This document shows, piece after piece, positions 28,837 to 37,919 of a stretch of 64,000 nt of DNA. The notes under the pieces were generated by a model. That model saw only the letters and a program-made list of their open reading frames with translations, searched no databases and was not told where the DNA came from. Source of the DNA: CAVVGZ01 sp963841845 (GTDB lineage Bacteria; Chloroflexota; Anaerolineae; Anaerolineales; Anaerolineaceae); NCBI GenBank assembly GCA_963841845.1, contig CAWJEG010000013.1, positions 1 through 64,000 on the forward strand. The letters are read 5' to 3'. The translations under genes and the position numbers were made by a program. The first letter of the stretch is position 1; each line of letters begins with the position of its first letter.

Positions 28837-29640
28837 ATGACGGGTATCGTTGCGACAATATCCTCCGGTAAAGGGGGAGTGGGTAAGTCCACTACGACGG
28901 CAAATCTTGGGATTGCTCTGGCTTCGCTAGGGAAAAAAGTTGTATGTATCGATAGTGATATCGGACTCAGAAATCTGGATGTTGTCTTAGGTCTTGAGAA
29001 TCGGATTGTTTACGATCTTGTAGATATCATCGAAGGCAGGTGCAGGCTTCAACAAGGAATGATCCGGGACAAAAGACAGCCTGAACTGCACCTGATTCCA
29101 GCTGCACAAACCAGAGATAAATCTGCTGTCTCTCCTGCTGACATGGTTCGGATTTGTGATCAACTGAAAGAAGAAATGGATTGGATTCTGATTGATTCAC
29201 CAGCAGGTATTGAAAGAGGATTCCGGAATGCATTAGCACCTGCAGATTTAATTCTCGTTGTTACTAATCCGGAAGTGTCCGCTGTGCGTGATGCAGACAG
29301 GGTTATCGGCCTGGTTGAAGCAGAACAAAAAGGTCCAGCAAAACTGATTATCAATCGGCTTAACAGCGCACTTGTTAAAAGGGGTGATATGCTCAATGCA
29401 GATGACGTGCAAGATTTGTTAGCTGTTGAACTGATCGGAATAGTGCCGGAGGATGAGTTAGTGCTAATCAGCACAAACCGGGGCCAACCAGTTGTTCTTG
29501 ATCAAAAATCCGATGCCGGATTAGCCTTCAGGAATATTGCCCGCCGGTTAAATGGTGAGCAGGTACCTTTTATGCGGCTAAATGGCAGGAAGGATCTATT
29601 TTCTTCTATTACCAATCTTCTCCATTTCGGAGGGAAATGA
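28837..29640 (+). CDS. minD: Septum site-determining ATPase MinD
   Basis: Membrane-binding ATPase that recruits MinC and is stimulated by MinE. The deviant Walker A motif GKGGVGKSTTTANLG lies at residues 11-25. Others are CIDSDIGLRNLDVVLGLE, WILIDSPAGIERGF and VVTNPEVSAVRDADR. The C-terminal amphipathic membrane-targeting helix is seen at the end (DLFSSITNLLHFGG). Length 267 is normal. GGAG precedes the ATG. minE follows after 1 bp. Confidence 0.96.
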   Translation: MTGIVATISSGKGGVGKSTTTANLGIALASLGKKVVCIDSDIGLRNLDVVLGLENRIVYDLVDIIEGRCRLQQGMIRDKRQPELHLIPAAQTRDKSAVSPADMVRICDQLKEEMDWILIDSPAGIERGFRNALAPADLILVVTNPEVSAVRDADRVIGLVEAEQKGPAKLIINRLNSALVKRGDMLNADDVQDLLAVELIGIVPEDELVLISTNRGQPVVLDQKSDAGLAFRNIARRLNGEQVPFMRLNGRKDLFSSITNLLHFGGK

Positions 29641-29641
29641 T

Positions 29642-29914
29642 ATGTTCTCTTTCCTTGAGAGGGTTTCTTCTAATAAGAAAAGCAGCAAAGATTTAGCTAG
29701 AGAACGGCTGAAATTAGTCCTGATTCATGACCGTATTGATATGCCCAGGGAGAAACTGGAGGATTTGAAAAACGAATTGTTATCGGTGATTTCCCGTTAT
29801 GTTGAGATTGAAACTTCCATGGTTAAAATTGATATCGCCCGGGATGAACGGCAGCAAAGACTAGTTGCAGATATTCCTCTAAAAACTGCGACCAATAAAA
29901 TAAACAGGAAATAA
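29642..29914 (+). CDS. minE: Cell division topological specificity factor MinE
   Basis: A 90-residue activator of MinD ATPase that gives the Min system its spatial oscillation. The MinD-contact helix RERLKLVLIHDRI (about 20-34) and the dimer domain LKNELLSVISRYVEIE are clear. ATG 29642 is used because the family starts there with FSFLERV; the longer open frame overlaps minD. It is adjacent to minD (1 bp gap) and 7 bp before rodA. Confidence 0.94.
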   Translation: MFSFLERVSSNKKSSKDLARERLKLVLIHDRIDMPREKLEDLKNELLSVISRYVEIETSMVKIDIARDERQQRLVADIPLKTATNKINRK

Positions 29915-29921
29915 ACTCACA

Positions 29922-31025
29922 TTGCAAAAAGAGTTCTGGCGGCATTTTGATTTCTGGTTGTTTGGTAGTGTAGTTGTCCTGTCCCTATTTGGGATTGTGA
30001 TGATACGCTCAGCTATTGCTGGAAATGAAGTATTAGCAGAACAGGTCAATCGCCAGGTAATCTATGTTATCGTGGGTATCGCACTGATTATCCTTGTTGC
30101 AATGATTGATTATCATTACTGGGCATCACTAACTCGATTAATGTACGTTTTTTCTGTAATATTCCTGGTTGTTATCTTCATTATTGGTGAAGCGCGATTT
30201 GGTTCAGCACGCTGGCTGGATACGGGACTCATTTTAATACAACCCTCAGAACTGGCAAAAATTGTGATGATCCTGGTTTTAGCGGATTATTTTTCTCGTA
30301 CTGCCAATCAAACGAAGGATTTAGCTTGGATTTTCCGTTCATTTCTACTTACCATGGGAGTTGTGGTTTGGATTTTGCTCCAACCCAATTTGAGCACATC
30401 AATTGTGATACTGGTAATCTGGTTTTCATTACTATGGATAAGCGGCTTACCTGCAAAATATCTGGTCATTTTCCTCCTTTTAGGGGTTATTGCATCGATC
30501 TCGGCCTTCCCTTTCCTTGAGGAATACCAGCAGGAGCGTGTCCTAACCTTCCTTTTCCCGGATGCGGAAGCGCGATACGGAAATACCTATAATGTAGACC
30601 AGGCACTTATTACGATTGGATCTGGCGGTCTTTTTGGTCAGGGATATGGGCATAGCACCCAGGTTCAGCTGCGATTCTTGAAGGTGCGCCACACTGATTT
30701 TATTTTCTCTGCCATGGCGGCTGAATTTGGATTTGTCGGAACGGTGATTATCATGGCTCTACTAGTATTTATCATTTTTCGCTGTTTACGTGCTGCCCGA
30801 CTGGCAAGCGATACATTTGGGTCGTTGATTGCATATGGATTTACAACCCTGATATTTTTTCAAACCGTAGTCAATATATCTGTAAATCTCCGTTTAATTC
30901 CTGTAACTGGTTTGCCTTTACCTTTTATCAGTTATGGAGGCAGCTCGTTGATGTCATTGGTACTTGGAATTGGCTTAATACAAAGTGTGATCACAAGACA
31001 AAAACTAAAGGAAATTCATTACTAA
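29922..31025 (+). CDS. rodA: Peptidoglycan polymerase RodA (SEDS family)
   Basis: A 367-residue multi-pass SEDS glycosyltransferase that polymerises glycan strands with PBP2 during elongation. About ten membrane segments are visible. Conserved stretches include ARFGSARWLDTGLILIQPSELAK in parts, FLFPDAEARYGNTYNVDQALITIGSGGLFGQGYG in parts, KVRHTDFIFSAMAAEFGF and LPFISYGGSSLM. The start is TTG 29922; no ATG lies near the beginning. RodA rather than FtsW is called because mrdA and mreBCD are in the same run. gltX starts 1 bp after it. Confidence 0.93.
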   Translation: MQKEFWRHFDFWLFGSVVVLSLFGIVMIRSAIAGNEVLAEQVNRQVIYVIVGIALIILVAMIDYHYWASLTRLMYVFSVIFLVVIFIIGEARFGSARWLDTGLILIQPSELAKIVMILVLADYFSRTANQTKDLAWIFRSFLLTMGVVVWILLQPNLSTSIVILVIWFSLLWISGLPAKYLVIFLLLGVIASISAFPFLEEYQQERVLTFLFPDAEARYGNTYNVDQALITIGSGGLFGQGYGHSTQVQLRFLKVRHTDFIFSAMAAEFGFVGTVIIMALLVFIIFRCLRAARLASDTFGSLIAYGFTTLIFFQTVVNISVNLRLIPVTGLPLPFISYGGSSLMSLVLGIGLIQSVITRQKLKEIHY

Positions 31026-31026
31026 T

Positions 31027-32523
31027 ATGGAGAAGAACACATTGGCACCGGTTCGTGTACGTTTTGCCCCCTCACCAACAGGACATTTACACCTGGGTGG
31101 AGCCAGAACAGCACTTTTTTGTTATTTGCTGGCACGCCAAACAAAAGGGCAATTCATTCTCAGAATAGAAGACACCGATCGAAATCGTATTGTCCCGGGG
31201 GCTGAGGAGGAGATCATAACCATGCTTGGCTGGCTTGGACTGGATTATGATGAAGGTCCAGGAAAATCCGGACCAAATGACCCTTACCGCCAATCTGAAA
31301 GAAAAAGTATTTATTTGGAGAAGGCAAACGAACTTATTGGTGCAAGAAAAGCATATTATTGCTTTTGTTCAGCGGAGAGGCTGCAAGCTTTACGCCAGGA
31401 ACAGCAAAATAACAAACAAAATCCCCATTATGATGGTCTCTGCCGGGACATTTCCCTGGAAGATGCCCGGCAAAGAGTAGAAAGCGGGGAGAAGCATGTT
31501 ATCCGATTTAAAACCCCCAAGGACGGAAGTACTATTGTTCATGACCTTGTCCGGGGTGAGATTGTTGTAGAAAATAATATGCTGGATGACTATATATTGG
31601 TCAAATCAGATGGTTGGGCTTTATATCACCTGGCATCAGTTGTCGATGATTACCTGATGAATATAACCCATGTAATTCGGGGTTCGGAATGGCTTCCGAC
31701 TTTTCCGATTCACGCCCTCATCTACCGGGCTTTTGGTTGGGTGGAACCCAATTTTGTTCATCTCTCCGTATTTTTAAAACCAAGCGGAAAAGGTAAAATG
31801 AGTAAAAGAGAGGCAGCTGATCTTAAAAACAGTGGTCATTCGATCTTTATAAAGGACCTGGGAGAATTAGGTTATATACCTGAAGGAGTGATAAATTGGA
31901 TTGCGCTGATGGGATGGAGTTTTAATGACCGGGAAGAATTTTTCTCATTGGAAGACCTGATCCACAAATTCAATCTTGAACATCTGAATCCTTCTCCTGC
32001 AGCGATTAATTTCTCAAAATTGGACCATTTTAATGGATTACATATACGTGAACTGGATGCTGATGATCTTGCATTCCGGGTGAAGCCATTCTATGAGAAA
32101 GCAGGGTTAACGGTTGATGAGGTAAAACTCACCAAGATGATTCCACTTATTCGTGAAAGAATGATTACACTGGATGATGCAGTAGAAATCTCGGGATTTT
32201 TCTTTATGGAGAACATCAATCCTGATCCAAAGGATCTTCTCGGAAAAAAAATCACCACCAAGGAATCGATATTTATCATCCAACGAATACTTCCAATATT
32301 ACAAGGTATGGACCCATTTGAGAAAAAAAACCTGGAAGACCAAATGAGAGGTTTCGTTGAGGAAAATGAATTGGATCTTGGCTCGGTTTTTGGCTTAATT
32401 CGAGTAGCAGTAACCGGACAGCGGGTGAGTCCCCCGTTATTTGAGAGTATGGAGATCATTGGCAAGGATAAAGTAATTCTGAGGTTGGAAAATGCTGTCT
32501 CATTATTAAGAAATCTGAACTGA
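31027..32523 (+). CDS. gltX: Glutamate-tRNA ligase
   Basis: Class I aminoacyl-tRNA synthetase that charges tRNA-Glu. The HIGH-type motif HLGG lies at 22-25 (PSPTGHLHLGGARTALF), and the KMSKS-type loop KMSKR at about 257-261. DTDRNR, YRQSER and RGSEWL also fit. The C-terminal anticodon-binding part is present (to 498). No GatCAB genes are in the window, so whether it also charges tRNA-Gln (a non-discriminating type) cannot be told. It is 1 bp downstream of rodA and followed by tRNA-Gln, which has its own promoter. Confidence 0.95.
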   Translation: MEKNTLAPVRVRFAPSPTGHLHLGGARTALFCYLLARQTKGQFILRIEDTDRNRIVPGAEEEIITMLGWLGLDYDEGPGKSGPNDPYRQSERKSIYLEKANELIGARKAYYCFCSAERLQALRQEQQNNKQNPHYDGLCRDISLEDARQRVESGEKHVIRFKTPKDGSTIVHDLVRGEIVVENNMLDDYILVKSDGWALYHLASVVDDYLMNITHVIRGSEWLPTFPIHALIYRAFGWVEPNFVHLSVFLKPSGKGKMSKREAADLKNSGHSIFIKDLGELGYIPEGVINWIALMGWSFNDREEFFSLEDLIHKFNLEHLNPSPAAINFSKLDHFNGLHIRELDADDLAFRVKPFYEKAGLTVDEVKLTKMIPLIRERMITLDDAVEISGFFFMENINPDPKDLLGKKITTKESIFIIQRILPILQGMDPFEKKNLEDQMRGFVEENELDLGSVFGLIRVAVTGQRVSPPLFESMEIIGKDKVILRLENAVSLLRNLN

Positions 32524-32538
32524 TTTTTTGAATTATCC

Positions 32539-32567
32539 TTGATGGTCATATACTATGATGGTAAAAT
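32539..32567 (+). promoter_or_regulatory. Promoter of the tRNA-Gln gene
   Basis: A -35 hexamer TTGATG (32539-32544) and a -10 hexamer TAAAAT (32562-32567) are separated by exactly 17 bp. The expected start near 32574 is 4 nt before the mature tRNA 5' end. Confidence 0.7.
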
Positions 32568-32577
32568 AAATTCTCGT

Positions 32578-32651
32578 TGGGGGTTCGTCTAACGGCAAGA
32601 CGACAGACTCTGGATTTGTATATGGAGGTTCGAATCCTTCACCCCCAGCCA
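32578..32651 (+). tRNA. tRNA-Gln, anticodon CTG, with encoded CCA
   Basis: A complete cloverleaf folds by eye. Acceptor TGGGGGT pairs with ACCCCCA, discriminator G, then CCA. The D arm is GTC-TAACGGCAA-GAC, the anticodon stem ACAGA/TTTGT carries the loop CTCTGGA (anticodon CTG, reading CAG) and the T arm contains GGTTCGAATCC. Own promoter upstream and a terminator 9 nt downstream make it a single-gene unit. Confidence 0.95.
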
Positions 32652-32659
32652 AACAAAAA

Positions 32660-32694
32660 GAGGCTGTCCCACTTTTGGGACAGCCTCTCGTTTT
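32660..32694 (+). terminator. Rho-independent terminator of tRNA-Gln
   Basis: GAGGCTGTCCCA (32660-32671) pairs perfectly with TGGGACAGCCTC (32676-32687) around CTTT, followed by TCGTTTTC. It is preceded by an A-run, so it can also terminate the minus-strand gene-free side. Confidence 0.85.
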
Positions 32695-32712
32695 CTAATA
32701 TGATCAAGTAAG

Positions 32713-32943
32713 CTAATATTTGTCTTCTTCCTCATCCCACAAATCTTCTTCGTCCTCTTCATCTTCAAGCTCATCCCATTCTTCCAATTCATCCTCGTCG
32801 TCCCAATCTTCACTGGCGGCACCGTTGGTTGATGGAGAATAGGTAATGCAGCCTGTATCGGGATCCAGTTCGATGGCTGCTGCGCTGCAATAACTATCAT
32901 CCAGAAAAACACAATCGATGTAATGGCAACGTATTCGGGGCAT
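32713..32943 (-). CDS. Small DUF1540-like Cys protein with long acidic tail
   Basis: A 76-residue protein in two halves. Residues 1-35 hold four Cys (6, 11, 19, 32) in the pattern RCHYIDCVFLDDSYCSAAAIELD, which resembles the DUF1540 metal-binding-type motif C-x4-C-x7-C-A-x2-I. Residues 43-76 are almost entirely Asp/Glu with some Trp (EDELEEWDELEDEEDEE). A Zn or Fe site is likely by analogy but not shown. AGGAGG on the minus strand lies just before the ATG (+ strand CCTCCT at 32948-32953). Ends close to the tRNA-Gln terminator; moeA is upstream on the same strand. Confidence 0.7.
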   Translation of the reverse strand: MPRIRCHYIDCVFLDDSYCSAAAIELDPDTGCITYSPSTNGAASEDWDDEDELEEWDELEDEEDEEDLWDEEEDKY

Positions 32944-33032
32944 TCAGACCTCCTAAATTAATTTATCAAAGAACAAATTAAGATGATATGTAAAATTTCC
33001 AAAAATAATATAAATTTTGCAATTTAACACGA

Positions 33033-34275
33033 TTATTCGTGGATAAGCCAAGCATCCACATCGATTCCTGCAGGAAGCGATTTTACACCAGATGGTATGA
33101 TCAGTAAAGCATCTGATTGCACCAATGACAATAAATTTGCTGATCCTTGATGGCTGGAATATTTTGCATAATATTGCCCGTTAATTTTACTTAGCTTAAC
33201 CCTTAAATAACTTTCTCTGCCATCGGATTGGACAGGATGTTCAAGTATCACTCTGATGCAATTTTTTTCTAAAGGGGGCAGGCCAAGAAATTTTCTGATC
33301 GCTGGCATGGTGAACACCAAAAATGAAATATATGAAGATACTGGATTGCCAGGGAGCCCAAAAAAAGGTATATCCTGATAATTGCCAAATAAAAGAGGTT
33401 TTCCTGGTTTGATATTGACCTTCCAGAACTCTAAATTTCCTTTTTCCCGGATGACCTGGCGAACAACATCGTGGGTGCCAACACTTACGCCACCCGATGA
33501 GAGGATCATATCCACCTTCATTTCAATAAATTGATCCAAGACATTTTTTATTTCTGAGGCAACATCATTGGCTTTTCCCAACCTTAAGGGATGCGCGCCA
33601 AATTTTTCTGACAAGGCTGCCAGCATAAATGAGTTTGATTCATATATTTTTCCCGGCATCAGGGCATTTCCAGGTATTTCCAATTCATCCCCGGTAGAAA
33701 ATATGCCGATTCTTGGTATTGAGTTTACTTTTAACTGATTGAAGACCTATCATGGCCAGAATGCCGATATCCTGTGGTCTCAATCTGTGATTTTTACTGA
33801 AAAGCAAAGTCCCTTTATTGATATCCTCCCCCCTTACCCGGATATTTGAACCGAATGAAATTCCCGATTGGATGACAATATTTTTTGGTGGGATTAAGTC
33901 ATTTGGACGTTCCAATGCGGAAATTTGCTCAAACGGGATAACGGTATCACTTCCAATCGGTAACGCTGCCCCGGTCATTATTCTGGCTGCCTGTCCTGGA
34001 AGGATCCTTTTACCAGAGGGACTGCCTGCTGGAATATCATCGATTACCTTTAATGTTACTGGTGTTTCATTTCCAGCATTTTGTATATCTGCATAGCGAA
34101 CTGCAAATCCATCCATGCTGGATAAATCAGAACCAGGAATGTCCATGCTTGATAGGATGTTTTCTGCAAGAATCCGGTTTAGTGAATTCTCAATTAACTC
34201 CATTTCGTTGGCTGCGGAGTTAATGGTTGACAATATTCTGGTTTGAGCTTCTTGGACGGATATCAGATTTTGCAT
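33033..34275 (-). CDS. moeA: Molybdopterin molybdenumtransferase MoeA, one-base frameshift
   Basis: Inserts molybdenum into adenylylated molybdopterin, the last step of Mo cofactor synthesis. The N-terminal half (from ATG 34275, with GGAGGTGGGG upstream) shows SMDIPGSDLSSMDGFAVRYADI, ARIMTGAALPIGSDTVIPFE and RVRGEDI (in parts). The C-terminal half, in another frame, has LSSGGVSVGTHDVV and FFGLPGNPVSSYI. Removing one base from the T-run at 33729-33732 (AAAA on the coding strand) gives ...SVKVNSIPRIGIFSTGDELEIPG and a 413-residue protein, the usual length. No other Mo cofactor gene is in the window. Confidence 0.9.
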
Positions 34276-34313
34276 GATTTTCCCCACCTCCCCTGAAAAT
34301 TTCAGACCTTCAC

Positions 34314-36542
34314 TTACCCAGGTCTATATCGTTTTGCTTCAACTACATTTGGCAAATTTTCAATTCGGGTTAGAATTCGGCTGAGTTGACTAATATCATT
34401 TACTTCAAACACAAGATTAATTGTTGCGAGGTTATTGGTTACCTTGAGATTAATGTCCCTCAGGTTGATGCCCTCATTACTGATTACTGATGAAATATCA
34501 CTTAATAATCCCTGCCGGTCATATCCTTTAATGATCACGGAAACCGGATATGTATAATGTGGTTCTCCCCAGGTCACCTTGATTACCCGGTGTTTATCCG
34601 GCAGCCGCATGATATTGGGGCAATCGCTGCGATGAACGCTGACTCCTCTGCCCCTGGTAATATATCCAACGATGGAATCGCCAGGTGCTGGATTACAACA
34701 GCGTGCGATGCTTGTCAATATTCCCCGTAACCCTACCACTGTAATGGCGTTCCCATTATCCCGGGGCTCTTTTATTGGTTGTGGCTGAAAAAGTGGATCA
34801 TGTGCTTTATCCGCTTCACTGAGACGATTTATGATACGGCCCAGCGATATATCTCCACAACCCAACCCTTCATATAAATCATCCGGGGATTTTACATCAA
34901 AGGCATCGACTAGTTTATCCAGATCGACATCAGATACACCCAGACGTTTGAGTTCTCTATCAAATATCATTTTCCCCTGAGTGATATTTTGCTCATAATC
35001 CTGTTTCTTAAACCACTGCCTGATTTTTGACCGTGCCCGTTGTGTTTTTACCAGTCCAATATTGGGATTTAGCCAATCCCGGCTAGGACCCCCTTGTTTG
35101 GCTGTAAGAATATTTACCTGATCACCTGTTTTAAGTACATAATCAAGGGAGACCAATTTTCCGTTAATTTTGGCACCCCGGCAGCGATTGCCAATTTCTG
35201 TATGTACATGATAGGCAAAATCGATTGGAGTAGATCCTGTTGGCAAATCAATAATGTCGCCGCGAGGGGTAAAAACATAAACCCGGTCTTCAAAAACATC
35301 CGATTTCATCCCATCGACAAATTCCTGGGGATCTTGAACCTCCTGCCTCCAGTCCATTAACCTTCTCAGCCAATTGATACGTTCTTCATACGCCTCATCC
35401 CGTTTCCCCTTCTCTTTATATCGCCAATGGGCTGCTATACCATACTCTGCACTCTCATGCATTTCCTTTGTACGAATTTGCACTTCTAATGATTTGCCAT
35501 CATCAAAGAGAACTGCAGTGTGGAGAGACTGGTAAAAATTATCCTTCGGTGCAGCTATATAATCATCAAACTCACGGGGAATCGGCCTCCAATTGTTATG
35601 GATTACACCCAATGCAGCATAACAGGATGGTAAATCTTCAACAATCAGCCGGATTGCTCGCAAATCCATAAGCATATCGATAGTTTTTTCTTTTTCGACC
35701 ATTTTTCGGTAAATGGAATATATGTGCTTTGGGCGACCGGTTATTTCGGCCTTAAGCCCTGCCTGTTCAATAACAGACTTGACTTTGGCGATAATATCGG
35801 TGATCGCTTGCTCACGATCCTGGTTGCCTACCTTAATCTGATTGGCTATTTCTTTATACCTTAATGGGTCGATATAACGAAAAGCAAGGTTCTCCAGTTC
35901 CCATTTAATGTTCCAAATACCCAGGCGATTTGCCAGAGGAGCAAAGATGTCCATGGTTTCCTGAGCAATAGCCTTGCGCTTACTCTCAGGCATATAGCTG
36001 AGGGTTCTCATATTATGTAATCTGTCTGCCAGCTTGATTAAAACTACCCTAACATCATCCCCCATGGCAAGAAAGGTTTTACGAAGGGTTTCGTTCTTTA
36101 AATCCTTCTTGCGGTCCCGTTTTGGGGGATCGGGTTCATCACGGTAAATCCTTTCTGTCGGGTACTCAGATTGCCTGGTTGTTTGTTCTCCCTCCGTGCT
36201 ATGCTGATCCGCCCGTGAAACTCTTGGCAGATTAGTGAGCTTGGTTACCCCATCAACAAGGCGGGCAACCTCAGAACCAAATTCCCTCTCAATATCCTCA
36301 AGGGTAACCTCGGTATCCTCGACTGTATCATGTAATAATCCAGCAATCACAACAGCCGGCGGTACCCGAAGTTCTGCGAGTATCCCCGCTACTGCCACGC
36401 AGTGGCTGATATAGGGTTCTCCAGAGGCGCGTTTCTGGCCTTCATGGGCTTTTTCTGCGAAGTGGTAAGCGCGTTGAATTAATTCCCTGTCGACGACATT
36501 ATAATTATCCGGCAATATGCTTAATAAATCGTCAAATTTCAT
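34314..36542 (-). CDS. rel: Bifunctional (p)ppGpp synthase/hydrolase (RelA/SpoT homologue)
   Basis: Makes and degrades the stringent-response alarmones. Domains: HD hydrolase (about 25-200, GEPYISHCVAVAGIL, HDTVEDTEVTLEDI, ADRLHNMRTLSYM), synthetase (about 240-370, GRPKHIYSIYRKM, DLRAIRLIVEDLP), TGS (about 400-465, VYVFTPRGDIIDLPTGSTPIDFAY in parts), a zinc-finger/helical region (PAPGDSIVGYITRGRGVSVHRSDCPN in parts) and C-terminal ACT (about 660-735). HD residues and the synthetase RXKD-type region are intact, so both activities are expected. Length 742 is normal for Rel. Confidence 0.95.
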   Translation of the reverse strand: MKFDDLLSILPDNYNVVDRELIQRAYHFAEKAHEGQKRASGEPYISHCVAVAGILAELRVPPAVVIAGLLHDTVEDTEVTLEDIEREFGSEVARLVDGVTKLTNLPRVSRADQHSTEGEQTTRQSEYPTERIYRDEPDPPKRDRKKDLKNETLRKTFLAMGDDVRVVLIKLADRLHNMRTLSYMPESKRKAIAQETMDIFAPLANRLGIWNIKWELENLAFRYIDPLRYKEIANQIKVGNQDREQAITDIIAKVKSVIEQAGLKAEITGRPKHIYSIYRKMVEKEKTIDMLMDLRAIRLIVEDLPSCYAALGVIHNNWRPIPREFDDYIAAPKDNFYQSLHTAVLFDDGKSLEVQIRTKEMHESAEYGIAAHWRYKEKGKRDEAYEERINWLRRLMDWRQEVQDPQEFVDGMKSDVFEDRVYVFTPRGDIIDLPTGSTPIDFAYHVHTEIGNRCRGAKINGKLVSLDYVLKTGDQVNILTAKQGGPSRDWLNPNIGLVKTQRARSKIRQWFKKQDYEQNITQGKMIFDRELKRLGVSDVDLDKLVDAFDVKSPDDLYEGLGCGDISLGRIINRLSEADKAHDPLFQPQPIKEPRDNGNAITVVGLRGILTSIARCCNPAPGDSIVGYITRGRGVSVHRSDCPNIMRLPDKHRVIKVTWGEPHYTYPVSVIIKGYDRQGLLSDISSVISNEGINLRDINLKVTNNLATINLVFEVNDISQLSRILTRIENLPNVVEAKRYRPG

Positions 36543-36669
36543 GATTCCCAGAATCAGCCATTATCCATTCACGAAACAAGAGATTCCATACAGTATAACT
36601 CTTTGACATCGCATATTTCAACAAAATTATTAATTATTAGTAAAATAATTACAGATATCATCCTTTTCT

Positions 36670-37776
36670 CTAAAATGGAAAGTCGTAATTATTTAACCTC
36701 AAGTCATTTTGAATAAGCTTTAATTCCCTTTGAAGGTTAGGAATTATCGGGATTCCCGTTTTCCTGATATTTTTTTCGTTTTCAAATTCTTTTTCTCCGG
36801 CAAAGTATATATGGTCATACCCGGGTGCTCTTTTTGAATTTTGCAGTTCTCTAACAATATTCCCGGTTGTATGTTTAAACTGTTCGATATCTATAAAAAA
36901 TTTTATATTGATTGCCATGAAAAAATGCCCTACATTGAAGGTGCGATTATTTCCATGTTCATCCAAACCGCTCAAGGCATTCAAATAACTTCCATTCTGG
37001 AAGGATGCGCAAAAGATTTCTACCATTGTTGCTAGATCATAACCTTTATATCCGGCGAAGATTTCCCCTTCACCACCTAACGGAAGAAAGGCGGCTCGCT
37101 TCTTCCCTAATTCTGACAGGATGAAGTCCGGGTCAGTCATAAACTGGTTGTTCTGGTCGATTACATACCCTTCCCGTAGATTTTTTTCCTCACGGGAATG
37201 AACTTCTACCTTACCTCTCTGGATAATGGATGTTGCTGCATCGAACAAAAAAGGACATTCGCTGTCTGTAGGTGCACCAAAAGCAATTGGATTTGTCCCC
37301 AGCATGGGCTCCACACCGAAAGTTGGCGCAATAGACGGCCTGGCATTTGTGAAACTTAATCCGACCATATCCTCCTTAACTGCCATAAGAGCATAATACC
37401 CATCAATGCCAAAATGGGTCGAATTACGAACTGCAACTGCCCCCAACCCAACCATTTTTGCCTTTTCAATGGCTTTGCTCATTGCATGAGTACCAATTAC
37501 CATTCCTATTCCGTGGTTGCCGTCAAGGACCGCAGTTGAAGGAGTTTCCTTTAAGACTGTTATATTGGTGATAACCTGGTGTTGACCACTTTTTATCCGG
37601 TCATAGTAATATTTCAACCGGCCAATACCGTGAGATTCAATTCCCCGCAGATCGGATGTGATTAGCACATCTGCACATATCCTGGCATCATCATCCGGGA
37701 CTCCCAATCGAATAAATGTATCACGGATAAAATCTATAATTAGAGTAACAGGCAAATAACAGGTTGGAGTTGACAT
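36670..37776 (-). CDS. Ldh-family NAD(P)-dependent dehydrogenase (malate/lactate/ureidoglycolate type)
   Basis: A 368-residue protein of the Ldh_2 family (PF02615), 2-hydroxyacid dehydrogenases unrelated to classic MDH/LDH. Conserved stretches: RGIESHGIGRLKYYYDRI, VRNSTHFGIDGYYALMA (catalytic His), MLGTNPIAFGAP, DAATSIIQRGKVEV and the late motif YKGYDLATMVEIFC. The exact substrate cannot be read from sequence. It is divergent from pfkA across 143 bp and may share that control region. Not adjacent to the larBEC operon, though lactate chemistry may link them. Confidence 0.87.
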   Translation of the reverse strand: MSTPTCYLPVTLIIDFIRDTFIRLGVPDDDARICADVLITSDLRGIESHGIGRLKYYYDRIKSGQHQVITNITVLKETPSTAVLDGNHGIGMVIGTHAMSKAIEKAKMVGLGAVAVRNSTHFGIDGYYALMAVKEDMVGLSFTNARPSIAPTFGVEPMLGTNPIAFGAPTDSECPFLFDAATSIIQRGKVEVHSREEKNLREGYVIDQNNQFMTDPDFILSELGKKRAAFLPLGGEGEIFAGYKGYDLATMVEIFCASFQNGSYLNALSGLDEHGNNRTFNVGHFFMAINIKFFIDIEQFKHTTGNIVRELQNSKRAPGYDHIYFAGEKEFENEKNIRKTGIPIIPNLQRELKLIQNDLRLNNYDFPF

Positions 37777-37849
37777 GGATTTTCCTCTTTAATCAAATTT
37801 AATTGGATAATCAAGCTGGTACAATTAATTCTTATTTATTTAATAGTCT

Positions 37850-37855
37850 TATAAT
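37850..37855 (+). promoter_or_regulatory. Candidate -10 of pfkA
   Basis: An exact TATAAT lies 65 bp before the pfkA start in the divergent pfkA/dehydrogenase spacer. No good -35 is seen at the usual distance. Confidence 0.35.
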
Positions 37856-37919
37856 ACACGCATATGGGTTAATTTTCCAACTTTAAAAAATAATCACGAA
37901 TATATTTGAGGGAGATACT

